64,000 nucleotides of DNA from Chitinophagaceae bacterium 26-R-25. GTDB taxonomy: Bacteria; Bacteroidota; Bacteroidia; Chitinophagales; Chitinophagaceae. Of the stretch, positions 8,116 to 18,384 are shown in pieces (within the stretch, counting starts at the first letter, position 1; the number at the start of each line of letters is the position of its first letter). The stretch lies in contig JARWSJ010000001.1 in NCBI GenBank assembly GCA_029906195.1, positions 2,108,001 to 2,172,000 on the forward strand. Reading direction: 5' to 3'. The translations under genes and the position numbers were made by a program. A model generated the notes under the pieces. The model was given only the letters and a program-made list of their open reading frames with translations. It did not search any database and was not told the DNA's origin.

Positions 8116-11100
8116 CTAGAAACTTACGTTTACACCAAAGCTCATTTTTTTCAGGAATGGATAAATTCCTCCATTGCCGAGGTCGGAAGCTTCGGGATCA
8201 AGGCCCGCAGGCAAATGATCGAATGTGAAAAGATTTTCTCCGGAAAAGAAAAGTCGTGCGCGGCTCAGGTGCATCCTGTTGGCCCATTTCTGCGGCAGCA
8301 TGTAACCTGCAGCAATGCTTTTTATCCTCAAATACGCACCGTTGGATAAATATTTTGTTTGTGTGCTTCTGCTTGTACTTGTGTTGCCGGATGCATTTGC
8401 ATACATTCTCGGATAATAGGCATTTTGATTCTCCGGTGTCCAGTAATCAAGCTGGTGCGCATATATACTGGAAAACTGATCCGTGTATGGCCAGAATACC
8501 TGGTTGCTTATCCAAACATCTCTGTCGCCTACACCTTGTATGAAAAATGACAGATCGAAGTTTTTGTACGATGCACTGCCATTGAAGCCATATTGGAAAC
8601 GGCGTGTGCTGTTGCCTATTATTGTTCTGTCACCGGGATTTGCTACAGTGTTTGCGCCAGGGCTTATTACTCCATCTCCATTCATATCTACGAACCTGAT
8701 GTCACCGGGATTTTGATAAACGCCCTGAAACCCTGCAATACCAGGCATCAGGCCTTTGTTATCTGCAACTGTTTTATTGTTGATCAGTTTTGCATCCAAT
8801 ACGCCTTTTGCAAAATCATCAGCTGTAAAATAACCGTACGTTTTGTATCCCCAGAGCTCGTTTATTTTCATGCCTTCGTAATAATCGCTCAACAGTTTGG
8901 CAGGGTTGTTATACTTTGTTATCACTGCAGGATTTCTTCCGGCGAGATTGACACCTACTGAGTAGGTGAAATCCTTTCCTATATTATCTTTCCATGTCAG
9001 GTTCATGTCCCATCCTTCTACTTTCAAGTTGCCCCGGTTTTCTTTTGGAGGTTGCGTTCCAAGACTGGCGGGCAGGGACGAACCATTTACCAGCATGCCA
9101 ATTGTTTCTTCGCGATACACATCAAATGTTGCAGACAACCTGTTCTTCAACAACGTCGCATCAATGCCCAGATCGTATGTGCGGACGCGCTCCCATGTGA
9201 ACGCCTGGCTCACTAATCTTGGTGAACCCAAAGTCGTGTACACAATATTGGTAGAAGGATCGATCCAGCCAGCATTGACAATGTTCATCGAAGGAACAGC
9301 GGGATAATAATCCTGTGTGGAGGTTCCGCTGAAATAAGTTACCTGGTTGCCGATCTCACCATAGGAACCTCTTAATTTGATCTGGGAAAAAATGTTCTTA
9401 AGTGGTTGTAAAAATTTTTCTTCTGTTAACACCCAGCCTGCAGAGGCTCCGGGAAAGAAACCATAGCGCTCATTTGTTGGAAAGCGTGATGATCCATCAT
9501 AACGGCCCGTTGCTTCCAGAAGGTATTTGTTTTTATATGAATAGTTGAACCTATAGAAATAGCCGGACAGTCCGTACTCGTTAAAATCATCATCAACTGT
9601 AGGCGTGCCTGTTGAGGTAGACAAAGATGGAACCGATGGACTCAGCAGATTTAATCTCTTTGAAGAATAGCCGCTTTCTTTACTCAGCTCCTGGTTAGAT
9701 CCTGCGAGAAAAGTAAAGTTGTGCGCATTGGCAATATTGAATGTATAGCTGGCGTAAAGGTTCAGCGCGTTTACATTCGTTGCCGATGTGTATTTAGTGT
9801 AAGAAGAAGTCGGGTTTACGATATCTAACTGATACGTATTTGGGTTCACATACCTGTTGGTATTTCTTACATCTACGTTTGAATAATTAGCTTGTGTAAA
9901 AGTGTACTCGCCGCTGATCTTCAGATTTTTTACAGGGCTGTATTCCAGCTTGCCAAACAAACGCAGATTATTTGCTTGAATGTTTTGTGGCACTTCGATT
10001 TTCGCAAGATTATCGGGAGTGCTGTATGGCAATGTATCGTTCGTGCCTGGCAACTTGCCAGATCCTACGGGTACGTGCGAACCAAATGTGATGGCATTGT
10101 AAAATATGCTGCCGTAATTAACCGGCGTTGTTTGTGTTTCGTTGTTGTAAAAAACATTCACACTCGCTGTGAGTGAATTGGTGAGTGCGGTAGTTAAATT
10201 TGAATTGAAATTATAGCGTTTGTAAGTATCATTCTTACCAGTTAAAATACCATCCTGGTTGGTGTAGGCAACCGAAGTGCGATACGTTGTTTTTTCTGAT
10301 CCTCCGCTAAATGCGAAATTGTGTATTTGCTCAAACCCGTGCTCAAACAGTCTTCCATAAAGATCGTGTTGAGCAAGCGGATATTGAATATTGTTTACGG
10401 TAGTGATGCCATCCGGATATTTTGAGGGATTTGTTTGATATTCCTGCAACAGCCCCAGCCACGTTTTTATATCCTGCCCGGCCCATGCGGTAGTTGTTCC
10501 AAAGTCATTCAATGCAGAGACATATTGTAACGGAGAACTTTTTACAGGCAACGTACTTGCGCTCGTAACTGCAAAGTTATTGGAGTAGTCAAATCTTACT
10601 TTTTGATTCTTCGCACCTTTTTTTGTAGTGATCACAATTACACCAAATGCCGCTCTACCGCCATATATAGCGGAAGCCGAAGCGTCTTTCAAAACAGAAA
10701 CATTTTCGATGTCGGCAGGGTTTACATCATCAATATCCATCGGTACGTTGTCTACTACCACGAGCGGACTTGTTGATCCATTGATGGTGGTGTAACCGCG
10801 AATATTAATGTTTGTTCCTGAACCCGGCTGTCCCGATCCTTGTGTGATTTGCAATCCGGGCACTGCGCCCTGTAATGCTTCAGCGGTGCTGGTTACAGGA
10901 CGGTCTTTTAAAACATTGTCCATTTTCACGGAAGCCACAGAACCTGTGAGCGTTGCTTTTTTCTGTGTACCATATCCTACTACCACTACTTCGCCCATTG
11001 CATTGGCCAGTGGAACCATGGTAATAAGTATAGAGGTGGTTTGACCGCCCTTCAATGAGTAACCGGTAAGTGTTTGCTGTTCGTAGCCTACGCGGCTAAC

Positions 11101-11346
11101 AGTGAAGCTGTATGCGCCGGGAGAGATGTTGAATACTTTGAAACGGCCCACACTGTCAGTACTGGTTGTGGCAATATTTTTTTGTCCGGACATGATGTGG
11201 ACAGTTGCTGCATCGAGCGGGCCGCCTTTATCGTTGTTGACAACGCCGGTAACGGTTGCCTGCTGCGTTTGTCCAAAAAACAAGACGGGTAAACAGGCCA
11301 TGATCATAAGTAAAATACCTATGCGAATAAATTTTCCACTGGTCAT
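8116..11346 (-). CDS. SusC/RagA-family TonB-dependent receptor
   Basis: 1076 aa. The signal peptide ends near FFGQT. It is followed at once by a carboxypeptidase-regulatory-like domain (about 28-110), the box GEVVVVGYGTQ, a plug domain and a beta-barrel ending KKMSFGVNVSF. It pairs with the SusD 41 bp downstream. It is encoded 87 bp after a FecR anti-sigma factor, yet the sequence leaves no room for the extra STN signalling domain that sigma-coupled SusC proteins usually carry before the carboxypeptidase-like domain. Confidence 0.95.
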   Translation of the reverse strand: MTSGKFIRIGILLMIMACLPVLFFGQTQQATVTGVVNNDKGGPLDAATVHIMSGQKNIATTSTDSVGRFKVFNISPGAYSFTVSRVGYEQQTLTGYSLKGGQTTSILITMVPLANAMGEVVVVGYGTQKKATLTGSVASVKMDNVLKDRPVTSTAEALQGAVPGLQITQGSGQPGSGTNINIRGYTTINGSTSPLVVVDNVPMDIDDVNPADIENVSVLKDASASAIYGGRAAFGVIVITTKKGAKNQKVRFDYSNNFAVTSASTLPVKSSPLQYVSALNDFGTTTAWAGQDIKTWLGLLQEYQTNPSKYPDGITTVNNIQYPLAQHDLYGRLFEHGFEQIHNFAFSGGSEKTTYRTSVAYTNQDGILTGKNDTYKRYNFNSNLTTALTNSLTASVNVFYNNETQTTPVNYGSIFYNAITFGSHVPVGSGKLPGTNDTLPYSTPDNLAKIEVPQNIQANNLRLFGKLEYSPVKNLKISGEYTFTQANYSNVDVRNTNRYVNPNTYQLDIVNPTSSYTKYTSATNVNALNLYASYTFNIANAHNFTFLAGSNQELSKESGYSSKRLNLLSPSVPSLSTSTGTPTVDDDFNEYGLSGYFYRFNYSYKNKYLLEATGRYDGSSRFPTNERYGFFPGASAGWVLTEEKFLQPLKNIFSQIKLRGSYGEIGNQVTYFSGTSTQDYYPAVPSMNIVNAGWIDPSTNIVYTTLGSPRLVSQAFTWERVRTYDLGIDATLLKNRLSATFDVYREETIGMLVNGSSLPASLGTQPPKENRGNLKVEGWDMNLTWKDNIGKDFTYSVGVNLAGRNPAVITKYNNPAKLLSDYYEGMKINELWGYKTYGYFTADDFAKGVLDAKLINNKTVADNKGLMPGIAGFQGVYQNPGDIRFVDMNGDGVISPGANTVANPGDRTIIGNSTRRFQYGFNGSASYKNFDLSFFIQGVGDRDVWISNQVFWPYTDQFSSIYAHQLDYWTPENQNAYYPRMYANASGNTSTSRSTQTKYLSNGAYLRIKSIAAGYMLPQKWANRMHLSRARLFFSGENLFTFDHLPAGLDPEASDLGNGGIYPFLKKMSFGVNVSF

Positions 11347-11433
11347 TTTCGTTAGCTTGGTTTTTATTATAGCTGTAATACGAAATAAGAGTGGCTGATC
11401 CCGTAAACGGGTGATAACTTTTTTTAAAAAATT

Positions 11434-12516
11434 TTATTGTAGTTCGTACTTGTGATGCGTCGAGTCTATTATCAACTTGAAATCATTCATCAAAGCAATG
11501 TCTGAAAGTATTTTATCAAGAGAGCCCTGCTTCACCACTTCTCCAATAAAGTTGATGGTCGCTACTTTTTTTGTAGGATAGACAATTTCAACATGGTAGG
11601 TGTGCGCAAGATCGTCTAACACTCTTGAAAGCGGCGCGTTTTTAAACTGTAGTTTATTCTGAGGTGTAGTTGTGGCATTGATTTCCTTTTGCGACGAATG
11701 CTTTTCTTCTTTTGTTTCCTCCTGGCTGTTTGCAGATTCTTTTGATGCGCCTTCATTCACTTCGGCTAACAACTCCTTGTTGTTCACGAGTTTAAACTCG
11801 CCGGTTGCTGCGTTAAAAGCAATGCAATTACCGGGCTGCAAATAATGATTCTCGTTTGCTTCATTGTCTGCATTGCGAACTACTACTTTCCCTTCCATGA
11901 GCGTCACTGCAATATCACCTGCCGTTGACTTTTGAGAAACTCGAAAAGTCGTACCCAGTGCAATTGTTACTACATTTTTGCAGTACACCGTAAATGGGTG
12001 GGCACTGCTTTTTTGCACTTTGAAAACTGCATCACCGGTAACATATATATTGCGCTGGTCGTTACCAAAACCGGGAAGATATTTTATTTCACTACCCGGT
12101 GATAACGTAACTTCCGATTGATCCGGCAATGCGATGATAGTGTTTTGCGCAGTAGTATTGCTATTTACCACAAACTGAACATCGGTTGGTGCATGATTAA
12201 TGAACGCAACAGAGCTGCCGGTATCTTTGCGGTTTACAAAAAACAATGTTCCGGCAATTATGATTACAACGGCTGCGGCTGCGACGCTGCGATAGAGTTG
12301 CACTGCTCGTTTTTGCCTGCTATCCTGCGCGAAAAGATTTTGTACGAACGCTTCCTTTGCTTCAGAATACTCGCCTGCCGGAACGTCAAACGCCTCCCAG
12401 TCTTCTTCTGAAAGAACAGTATGCGCGTCCCTTTCGTCAAAATCTGCTGAAGGCTCTTCTCTCTTCAATGACTTTGTTCCCTTTGAAAAAAAACTGGCAA
12501 ATAATTTTTTAAACAC
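11434..12516 (-). CDS. FecR-family anti-sigma factor with C-terminal DUF4974 domain
   Basis: 360 aa from a GTG start. The N-terminal cytoplasmic part (1-90) is acidic. One membrane segment follows (AAAVVIIAGTLFFV, about 95-110), then the periplasmic FecR domain (about 130-250) with LPDQSEVTLSPGSEIKYL and a low-complexity Glu/Lys/Ser linker (about 255-285). The C-terminal STN-like DUF4974 domain (about 290-360) starts at LQFKNAPLSRVLDDL. It should sequester the ECF sigma factor encoded 56 bp upstream until it receives a substrate signal from an outer-membrane receptor. Order sigma, fecR, susC, susD is the standard trans-envelope arrangement. Confidence 0.94.
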   Translation of the reverse strand: MFKKLFASFFSKGTKSLKREEPSADFDERDAHTVLSEEDWEAFDVPAGEYSEAKEAFVQNLFAQDSRQKRAVQLYRSVAAAAVVIIIAGTLFFVNRKDTGSSVAFINHAPTDVQFVVNSNTTAQNTIIALPDQSEVTLSPGSEIKYLPGFGNDQRNIYVTGDAVFKVQKSSAHPFTVYCKNVVTIALGTTFRVSQKSTAGDIAVTLMEGKVVVRNADNEANENHYLQPGNCIAFNAATGEFKLVNNKELLAEVNEGASKESANSQEETKEEKHSSQKEINATTTPQNKLQFKNAPLSRVLDDLAHTYHVEIVYPTKKVATINFIGEVVKQGSLDKILSDIALMNDFKLIIDSTHHKYELQ

Positions 12517-12572
12517 TTTTGTGTATCGTTTATTGGTGTACTTCTAATTAATTCGTTAAGCTTCTATACTGC

Positions 12573-13100
12573 TTATTTATTTTTAACAACTGGCTTAAGC
12601 GATTGCAAAGCAAGCTGTATATGTTTATCAACCGTTCTGATGGAAATACTTAATGAATTGGATATCTCTTTATGGCTCAATTGCTCCTGCCTGCTCATTT
12701 GGAACACCTTCCGGCGTACAGGCGGAAGCTTGTCAATAGCCTTGTCCAGCGCTTGTTGTAAATCCTTGACGTGTAAATCGGTATTGATGTTTTCTGTCTC
12801 TGACTTAAAGATATTTTCAGCTGTTGAAAGTTTCTTCAGGTTTGTCTTATGCCGTTCTTCCTTACGCAATTCATCTATCATCGTTGTTTTTGCTATCTGA
12901 AAAATCTGTGTGGAAAAGGGAATGCTTTCAGAGAGAGATTGCCGGTATTTCCACAGCTTGATAAATGTAAGCTGTGTCACCTCATTGGCGAGATATTCCG
13001 ACCTCGTTTTTAATAATAAATAGTGATATAGTTTGTGGCTATAAATTATGAAGACGTCTTTGAAAACAGCTTCATTACCATTCTTAATTTCTTGTATCAT
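12573..13100 (-). CDS. ECF-type RNA polymerase sigma factor
   Basis: Start chosen at ATG 13100 (MIQEIKNGNE), two codons inside a TTG alternative at 13106; 175 aa, typical for the group. Region 2 covers about 8-80 (HKLYHYLLLKTRSEYLANEV, FIKLWKYR). Region 4 covers about 115-170, with the helix-turn-helix LSHKEISNSLSISIRTVDKH. It is co-transcribed with fecR and should direct transcription of the SusC/SusD/sulfatase genes once released. Confidence 0.93.
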   Translation of the reverse strand: MIQEIKNGNEAVFKDVFIIYSHKLYHYLLLKTRSEYLANEVTQLTFIKLWKYRQSLSESIPFSTQIFQIAKTTMIDELRKEERHKTNLKKLSTAENIFKSETENINTDLHVKDLQQALDKAIDKLPPVRRKVFQMSRQEQLSHKEISNSLSISIRTVDKHIQLALQSLKPVVKNK

Positions 13101-13106
13101 AAGCAA

Positions 13107-13498
13107 ACAATCAAATACCGGCCACCTGCTAAAAGTGCCGCTTAATAATAATCATATTAGGGTAATGCCGGCGCTTTGGGTATTTCGCCCGAGTGGATTC
13201 CGGGATGCATAGTTAGTTTTGGTAAGATCAGCATTGGTTAAAATTTCATCATTCCTTTCTTAACAAATACGGACCTCTGCATACAAACATAATAAAACAA
13301 TAATGTAATAAAGGGTTCCACGAGGTAAATCACGCAACCGTTTGCGTAACATGAGCGCGAAAAAAACGAAGAACACTTATGATCGTCTACCCGCTTTGGT
13401 TGACGTCCACGCTTTTTGCCTTTGAGCTGTCTTGAATAATTTGTAAGTTCACTTTGCAATGTGTACTGGACTGACCCAAAAAACAAAATAGCTCTACA
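13107..13498. other. Intergenic region between divergent sigma and outer-membrane protein genes
   Basis: 392 bp without a supportable gene. Short minus-strand reading frames here have no recognisable family or ribosome site. It must hold the promoters of both flanking genes, but no clear TTTG/TAnnTTTG pair could be assigned. Confidence 0.5.
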
Positions 13499-14230
13499 AT
13501 GAAAATCAAGGCAACTATTTTTATAACATGCATGCTGGCATATAGTACAATTGCAAAATCACAAGTAATCATCTCGCTCCTGTTTGGAGATAAACTCAAC
13601 TCAGAGAAATTATCATTTGGCTTATCGGTCGGCAATTCCTGGAGCCATTTATCGAACTACAAGACATCCTCATCATTATCGACTATTAATTTAGGACTTT
13701 ACTTAACGCTCAAAATGAATGAGCGTTTTTTCCTGCAGTTTGATGCCATGGCAAAATATAGACTAGGCTCCAGGGAGCTGCCTGTTTATCCATTGCATGA
13801 TGAGGCATTAGACACGTTGTTTGCAACAGGACATGTAGAAAGGGAAATCAATTACCTGGGGCTTGTCACTACTGCGCAATACCGCGTGTTCAACTATTTC
13901 AACGTTGAAGTTGGCCCGCAGATCATTTTGCGCACGAAAGCGAACGACATATTTTACACGGACCGGAATGATGGCACGCTGAAGTTCGAAAAAAACATTT
14001 CAAGTTCGGCCACACGTTTCGATATAGGGGCAATGACCGGCATTTCCTACCAAATAAAAGGTAACGGTATAAAGATTGGCGTCCGGTATTACTTTGGCTT
14101 TATTGATATTTTTCCGCAAGATCCCGGCTCCAACACCAATCGTTCATTTCAGGTAGCCGGCTACATTCCTGTTGGAAGAAAAAAAGCATTGGCGAACAAA
14201 CAACAATCATCCAACGGGGCAGTAAATTAA
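13499..14230 (+). CDS. Putative outer-membrane beta-barrel protein (PorT-like), unknown function
   Basis: 243 aa. A signal peptide (about 1-21, ending IAKSQ) is followed by alternating amphipathic strands such as INLGLYLTLKMNERFFLQFD and a GIKIGVRYYFGFIDI strand near the end, the pattern of small outer-membrane barrels with an outer_membrane_beta-barrel_2-type domain. No enzymatic motif is visible. It stands alone on the plus strand, divergent from the sigma factor. The C-terminus (KKALANKQQSSNGAVN) is polar and not a classic barrel-ending aromatic. Function unknown. Confidence 0.75.
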   Translation: MKIKATIFITCMLAYSTIAKSQVIISLLFGDKLNSEKLSFGLSVGNSWSHLSNYKTSSSLSTINLGLYLTLKMNERFFLQFDAMAKYRLGSRELPVYPLHDEALDTLFATGHVEREINYLGLVTTAQYRVFNYFNVEVGPQIILRTKANDIFYTDRNDGTLKFEKNISSSATRFDIGAMTGISYQIKGNGIKIGVRYYFGFIDIFPQDPGSNTNRSFQVAGYIPVGRKKALANKQQSSNGAVN

Positions 14231-14445
14231 CATGCCGGTAAAAGCAAAAAGTGACGACAAAAACAAATGCCCTACGGTGATTTCTGAAGTTATTCGTGTC
14301 AAAAGCACACGTATTCAGCACATCGTTGGTGTTCTTTACCCCCTATAAACTTTCAAGCCAATTTGATTGCCGTTATTGCACAATAATTTTTGATCTTTAT
14401 TGAGAAAAGACAACAATCCATAGACAACACGAAAAATTGAACCAT

Positions 14446-15018
14446 ATGCGAAAAATAATATCGTTCATGCACATATCGCTTGACGGTTTTGTAGCAGGGC
14501 CAAACGGAGAAATGAACTGGATCAAAGTTGATGAAGAGATCTTTGACCATGTCGGAAAACGCATAAGCGAAGGTGATACTGCATTATATGGACGGGTCAC
14601 TTACCAGATGATGGAAAATTACTGGCCCACTGCAGGAGATAAGCCCCGGGCGAGCAAGCATGACATTGAACACTCGAAATGGTATAACAACGCCCACAAA
14701 ATTGTTTTATCAAAAACAACGAAAGCCGAAGGTTTGACAAACACGACCATCATCAGCGACGACCTGCCGGAAAGAATAAACGAAATAAAACAACAGGTTG
14801 GCAAAGAAATCCTGCTTTTTGGCAGCCCAACGGCAACACACGCGCTTATTCAACTGAACTTAATTGATGGCTACTGGCTGTTTGTTAATCCGGTTATTCT
14901 TGGGCGAGGTATTCCTTTATTTGAAAACATCAAAGACAAAATAAAACTAAGCCTGTTGAGTACGCGATCCTTTACCAGTGGCGTAACAGAACTGAATTAC
15001 GTTGTAGACAGGCAATAA
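14446..15018 (+). CDS. Dihydrofolate reductase-family protein (RibD C-terminal domain)
   Basis: 190 aa from ATG 14446; a TTG three codons earlier is possible. It begins RKIISFMHISLDGFVAGPNG, the typical N-terminus of YwjB/YyaP-like RibD_C proteins, with GRVTYQMM at about 50-57, GKEILLFGSPTATHALIQ as the pyridine-nucleotide-binding element and GYWLFVNPVILGRGIPLF near the C-terminus. Members are NADPH-dependent reductases of mostly unknown substrate. Single gene, 87 bp before the beta-galactosidase. Confidence 0.9.
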   Translation: MRKIISFMHISLDGFVAGPNGEMNWIKVDEEIFDHVGKRISEGDTALYGRVTYQMMENYWPTAGDKPRASKHDIEHSKWYNNAHKIVLSKTTKAEGLTNTTIISDDLPERINEIKQQVGKEILLFGSPTATHALIQLNLIDGYWLFVNPVILGRGIPLFENIKDKIKLSLLSTRSFTSGVTELNYVVDRQ

Positions 15019-15105
15019 CAAATTGTAAAAATGTGCCGTCTGGCTAAACTGTCTAAAGATTTAACACACAAAAAATTTTAATCCCGCACTAAAAAAAATA
15101 TAAAC

Positions 15106-18100
15106 ATGTCCGTTGTATCGAGGTTTTTATGCATCATTTTATTCAGCGCACTAAGTATTGTGACTGGCACTGCTGATGTGCTGGGCCAGGCGCCTCCGCC
15201 AACATTGAGACCGGGGATAGATTATCCTGCGGAACTTGAAAATCCCGAATGCTTAGGCATTAGCAAGGAGCCCTGGCACGCTACACTAATGCCCTATGCG
15301 AATTTGCAGGAAGCGCTGAAAGCCAATCGCAGAGCTTCTTCCTATGCATTAAGTTTAAACGGAAACTGGAAATTTAACTGGGTACCAAGTCCGGAAAAAA
15401 GACCGGTCGATTTTTACAAACCGGGTTTTGACGTTTCCCAATGGAAAGAAATTCCTGTTCCTTCAAACTGGGAAGTGCAGGGCTATGGCACGCCCTTCTA
15501 TCGCAACAATGGCTATACCATTAAAAGAGACTATCCAAGAGTGATGAGTGAACCCGATAAAAAGTTTACTGCGTACATAGAACGCAATCCTGTTGGGAGT
15601 TATAGACGCGACTTTGTTGTTCCTCAAAATTGGAATGGCCGACGCGTCTTCATCACATTCGATGGTGTTGACTGCGCTTTCTTTATCTGGGTAAATGGAG
15701 AAAAAGTTGGTTATAGTGTGAACAGTCGCAACGCTGCTGACTTTGATCTGACGAAGTATGTAAAGCCGGGCAAAAACACATTGGCTGTTGAAGTGTATCA
15801 ATACAGTTCCGGCACATGGCTCGAGGACCAGGATATGTGGCGCCTGCATGGCATTTTTCGCAACGTAACGCTGTGGAGCTCGCCGCAGGTGCACATCCGC
15901 GATTTTTTCGTGAAACAAGATCTGGACAACAACTATAAAAACGCAACGGTTGAAGTGGTGACAAAGGTTAAAAATTTTGGAGAGGCCGATAGCAAGGCGC
16001 AAACCTTCACCGCTACTCTATTTGATGCAAGCGGAAAAGAAGTTGCTAAAGCCAGCGTTGCAGGAAAGCAATTGAATGCAAAAGAGGAACAACAACTATC
16101 GATCAGGTTTGCGGTGAACAATCCGGCGAAGTGGACAGCTGAAACACCTGCGTTGTACACAGTTGTTTTAACAGCCACTGGCGGTGAAATACTTTCTTCC
16201 AAAGTTGGATTTAGAAAAATAGAGATCAAAGGAAGGATTTTTACAGTGAATGGAGTGCCCATTAAATTGAAAGGTGTTAACCGCCATGAGCATTGGTCAG
16301 ATGTGGGACATGCAATTACAGAAGAGCAAATGATCAGGGACCTACAGATCATCAAACAAGGCAACTGCAACCATATACGCACCTGTCACTACTCTGATGA
16401 CCCGCGCTGGTATGAGTTGTGTGACGAGTGGGGCATTTGGCTGGTGGCCGAAGCGAATGTTGAATCGCATGGCTACGATGGAAAATTTGATGAGGAACCA
16501 ACCATCAAATCGGCAATTATCGATCGCAACGTTGCGAATGTTGAGAATTTTAAAAATCATCCTTCCGTTATTATCTGGTCGCTCGGAAATGAGTGTGGAG
16601 GTGTGGGTTCTAATTTTGTGGCAGCCATGCATAAAATCAAGGAGATTGATTCGAGTCGGCCTGTACATTATGAGCGTTTTGGTGTAGGCGCAAAAAACCC
16701 TGCAGATCTTGATGGCAGAATGTATGGCACTCCCGATGCCTTTACTGCTGTTGCAAAAAACAAAGAGTTAACGAAGCCATTTTACATCTGTGAGTTTGCC
16801 CACGCCATGTTCAACTCCATGGGTTCATTGTCGGAATACTCAGAAGAATTTGACAAAAATCCGGAGATCGTTGGTGGTGCGATATGGGAATTCCAGGACC
16901 AGGCTTTGTGGAACAAAAGAAATCCGGCGCATCCTATACTGGCTTATGGTGGCGGGTTTGGCGAGTTTCCAAACAATGATTATTTCATACATAAAGGTGT
17001 GGTTTCTTACGACAGGGCAACAGCCATCACGCATGTAAAGCCACATTATCCTGAAATGAAAAAAGCATTTCAGTGGATCAGCACAACAATGGTAGACACT
17101 GGATCTGCAACGATCAGCATCAAAAACAAATACCAGTTTATTTCATTGGATAACTTTGTTGCAAGATGGCATTTGTATGAAAATGGAGTACTAATCAGCG
17201 ATGGAAATTTGACGCTACCTCACGTCGCTCCTTTTGGCGAAACAAAAATCGCTGTTCCGTATAAAATATGGAAACCTAAAGCCGGTGCCGAATATTTCTT
17301 GCGCGTTTCCTATGTTCAAAAAAACAAAACCTTGTGGGCAGACAAATATTTCGAAGTGGCATTCGAACAATTCAAACTTCAGGTAAACACTCCTCCCGTT
17401 GCAGAAATTGTTGTTAGAAAGACTGTTTCACTAACAAAAACCGACAGTTCGATAATGGTAGAAGGAACCGGATTCTTGATGACATTTGACAAGCGAAAAG
17501 GCACATTAACACAGATTGTAAGAGATAGCATAAAATTCCTTGCTGACGATGGATACTCCAAACTTATTTTGTGGAGAGCTCCACACCGCAACGATGATAA
17601 CTGGGCCTTTGACAACTGGAAGAAATTTGGTTTGAACGATTTGAAATTTTCTTTGGTTGGCATCAAAACAGAAACAATCAGCAACACGTCGGTGCGAGTT
17701 ACATCCACCGTTAAAGCAGAAGGCAAGGAAGGCTTTGCCGCCTATCACACTGCCTCTTACCTTATTGACGGCAATGGTGTGATAAAGGTTGACAACAAAG
17801 TTCAGTTCGAAGGTCCAAGAATTAACCTTGCCCGAATTGGCGTGAGATTCCTTCTCACTAAGCAATTCAATCGTATGACCTACTTTGGTCGTGGCCCGTG
17901 GGAAAACTATGCTGATCGTAAAACAGCTTCGGAGATTGGGATAAACTACCTCGACCCGAATGATCAATATGAATATGAAAAGCCGATGGAACATGGCAAC
18001 CGCGAAGATGTTCGATGGGCGAAACTGTACGGCGTCGGCCTGACTCCTTTATTGGTGAAGGCAGATGAAAATTTGATGCAGATCTCCTACCTGCCATATA

Positions 18101-18291
18101 CTGATGAGCAAATGCTGCCCGTACAATACAAAATTGATTTGCCTGCAAGCACCTCAACGGCATTTACCATCTCAACGAAAACACTTGGTGTAGGCTCGGC
18201 GAGCTGTGGTCCGAAACCGCTGGGCAAATACCTTGTTTGGAGCGACAGCACAACCTTTTCTTATACGCTTGAATTGTTTTCATGGAAATAA
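15106..18291 (+). CDS. GH2 beta-galactosidase (LacZ type)
   Basis: 1061 aa. The signal peptide is long, ending near VLGQA. Domains in order are the sugar-binding jelly roll (about 60-230), an Ig-like domain, the TIM barrel (GVNRHEHWSDVGH at about 387), a second Ig-like domain and the Bgal_small_N C-terminal domain ending SYTLELFSW. The acid/base is Glu496 in SLGNECGG and the nucleophile Glu563 in ICEFAHAM. The five-domain length matches LacZ-type enzymes. It removes terminal beta-galactose and would act in the periplasm. It stands alone between strong terminators and is convergent with the alpha-galactosidase. Confidence 0.94.
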   Translation: MSVVSRFLCIILFSALSIVTGTADVLGQAPPPTLRPGIDYPAELENPECLGISKEPWHATLMPYANLQEALKANRRASSYALSLNGNWKFNWVPSPEKRPVDFYKPGFDVSQWKEIPVPSNWEVQGYGTPFYRNNGYTIKRDYPRVMSEPDKKFTAYIERNPVGSYRRDFVVPQNWNGRRVFITFDGVDCAFFIWVNGEKVGYSVNSRNAADFDLTKYVKPGKNTLAVEVYQYSSGTWLEDQDMWRLHGIFRNVTLWSSPQVHIRDFFVKQDLDNNYKNATVEVVTKVKNFGEADSKAQTFTATLFDASGKEVAKASVAGKQLNAKEEQQLSIRFAVNNPAKWTAETPALYTVVLTATGGEILSSKVGFRKIEIKGRIFTVNGVPIKLKGVNRHEHWSDVGHAITEEQMIRDLQIIKQGNCNHIRTCHYSDDPRWYELCDEWGIWLVAEANVESHGYDGKFDEEPTIKSAIIDRNVANVENFKNHPSVIIWSLGNECGGVGSNFVAAMHKIKEIDSSRPVHYERFGVGAKNPADLDGRMYGTPDAFTAVAKNKELTKPFYICEFAHAMFNSMGSLSEYSEEFDKNPEIVGGAIWEFQDQALWNKRNPAHPILAYGGGFGEFPNNDYFIHKGVVSYDRATAITHVKPHYPEMKKAFQWISTTMVDTGSATISIKNKYQFISLDNFVARWHLYENGVLISDGNLTLPHVAPFGETKIAVPYKIWKPKAGAEYFLRVSYVQKNKTLWADKYFEVAFEQFKLQVNTPPVAEIVVRKTVSLTKTDSSIMVEGTGFLMTFDKRKGTLTQIVRDSIKFLADDGYSKLILWRAPHRNDDNWAFDNWKKFGLNDLKFSLVGIKTETISNTSVRVTSTVKAEGKEGFAAYHTASYLIDGNGVIKVDNKVQFEGPRINLARIGVRFLLTKQFNRMTYFGRGPWENYADRKTASEIGINYLDPNDQYEYEKPMEHGNREDVRWAKLYGVGLTPLLVKADENLMQISYLPYTDEQMLPVQYKIDLPASTSTAFTISTKTLGVGSASCGPKPLGKYLVWSDSTTFSYTLELFSWK

Positions 18292-18301
18292 TGTTAATCC
18301 C

Positions 18302-18347
18302 CCTTAAAAGTAAAAGAGCAATAATGATTGCTCTTTTACTTTTAAGG
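18302..18347. terminator. Terminator hairpin after the beta-galactosidase
   Basis: A perfect 21-bp inverted repeat (CCTTAAAAGTAAAAGAGCAAT and its complement) around AATG, 11 bp after the stop codon. There is no long T-run beyond the stem, but the A/T-rich stem base provides T-rich sequence on both strands, so it may work in both directions. Confidence 0.65.
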
Positions 18348-18384
18348 TTGTAATGCCGTTTAGCTAAGGTGTTTGAAGAATTAA

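Noticed and set aside
11385-11420. Small stem CCCGT/ACGGG between FecR and SusC as a terminator
   Set aside because: The stem is only 5 bp and no T-run follows it on the minus strand.
13238-13486. 82-codon minus frame upstream of the sigma factor
   Set aside because: No family, no plausible start context, and it overlaps another minus frame; judged spurious.
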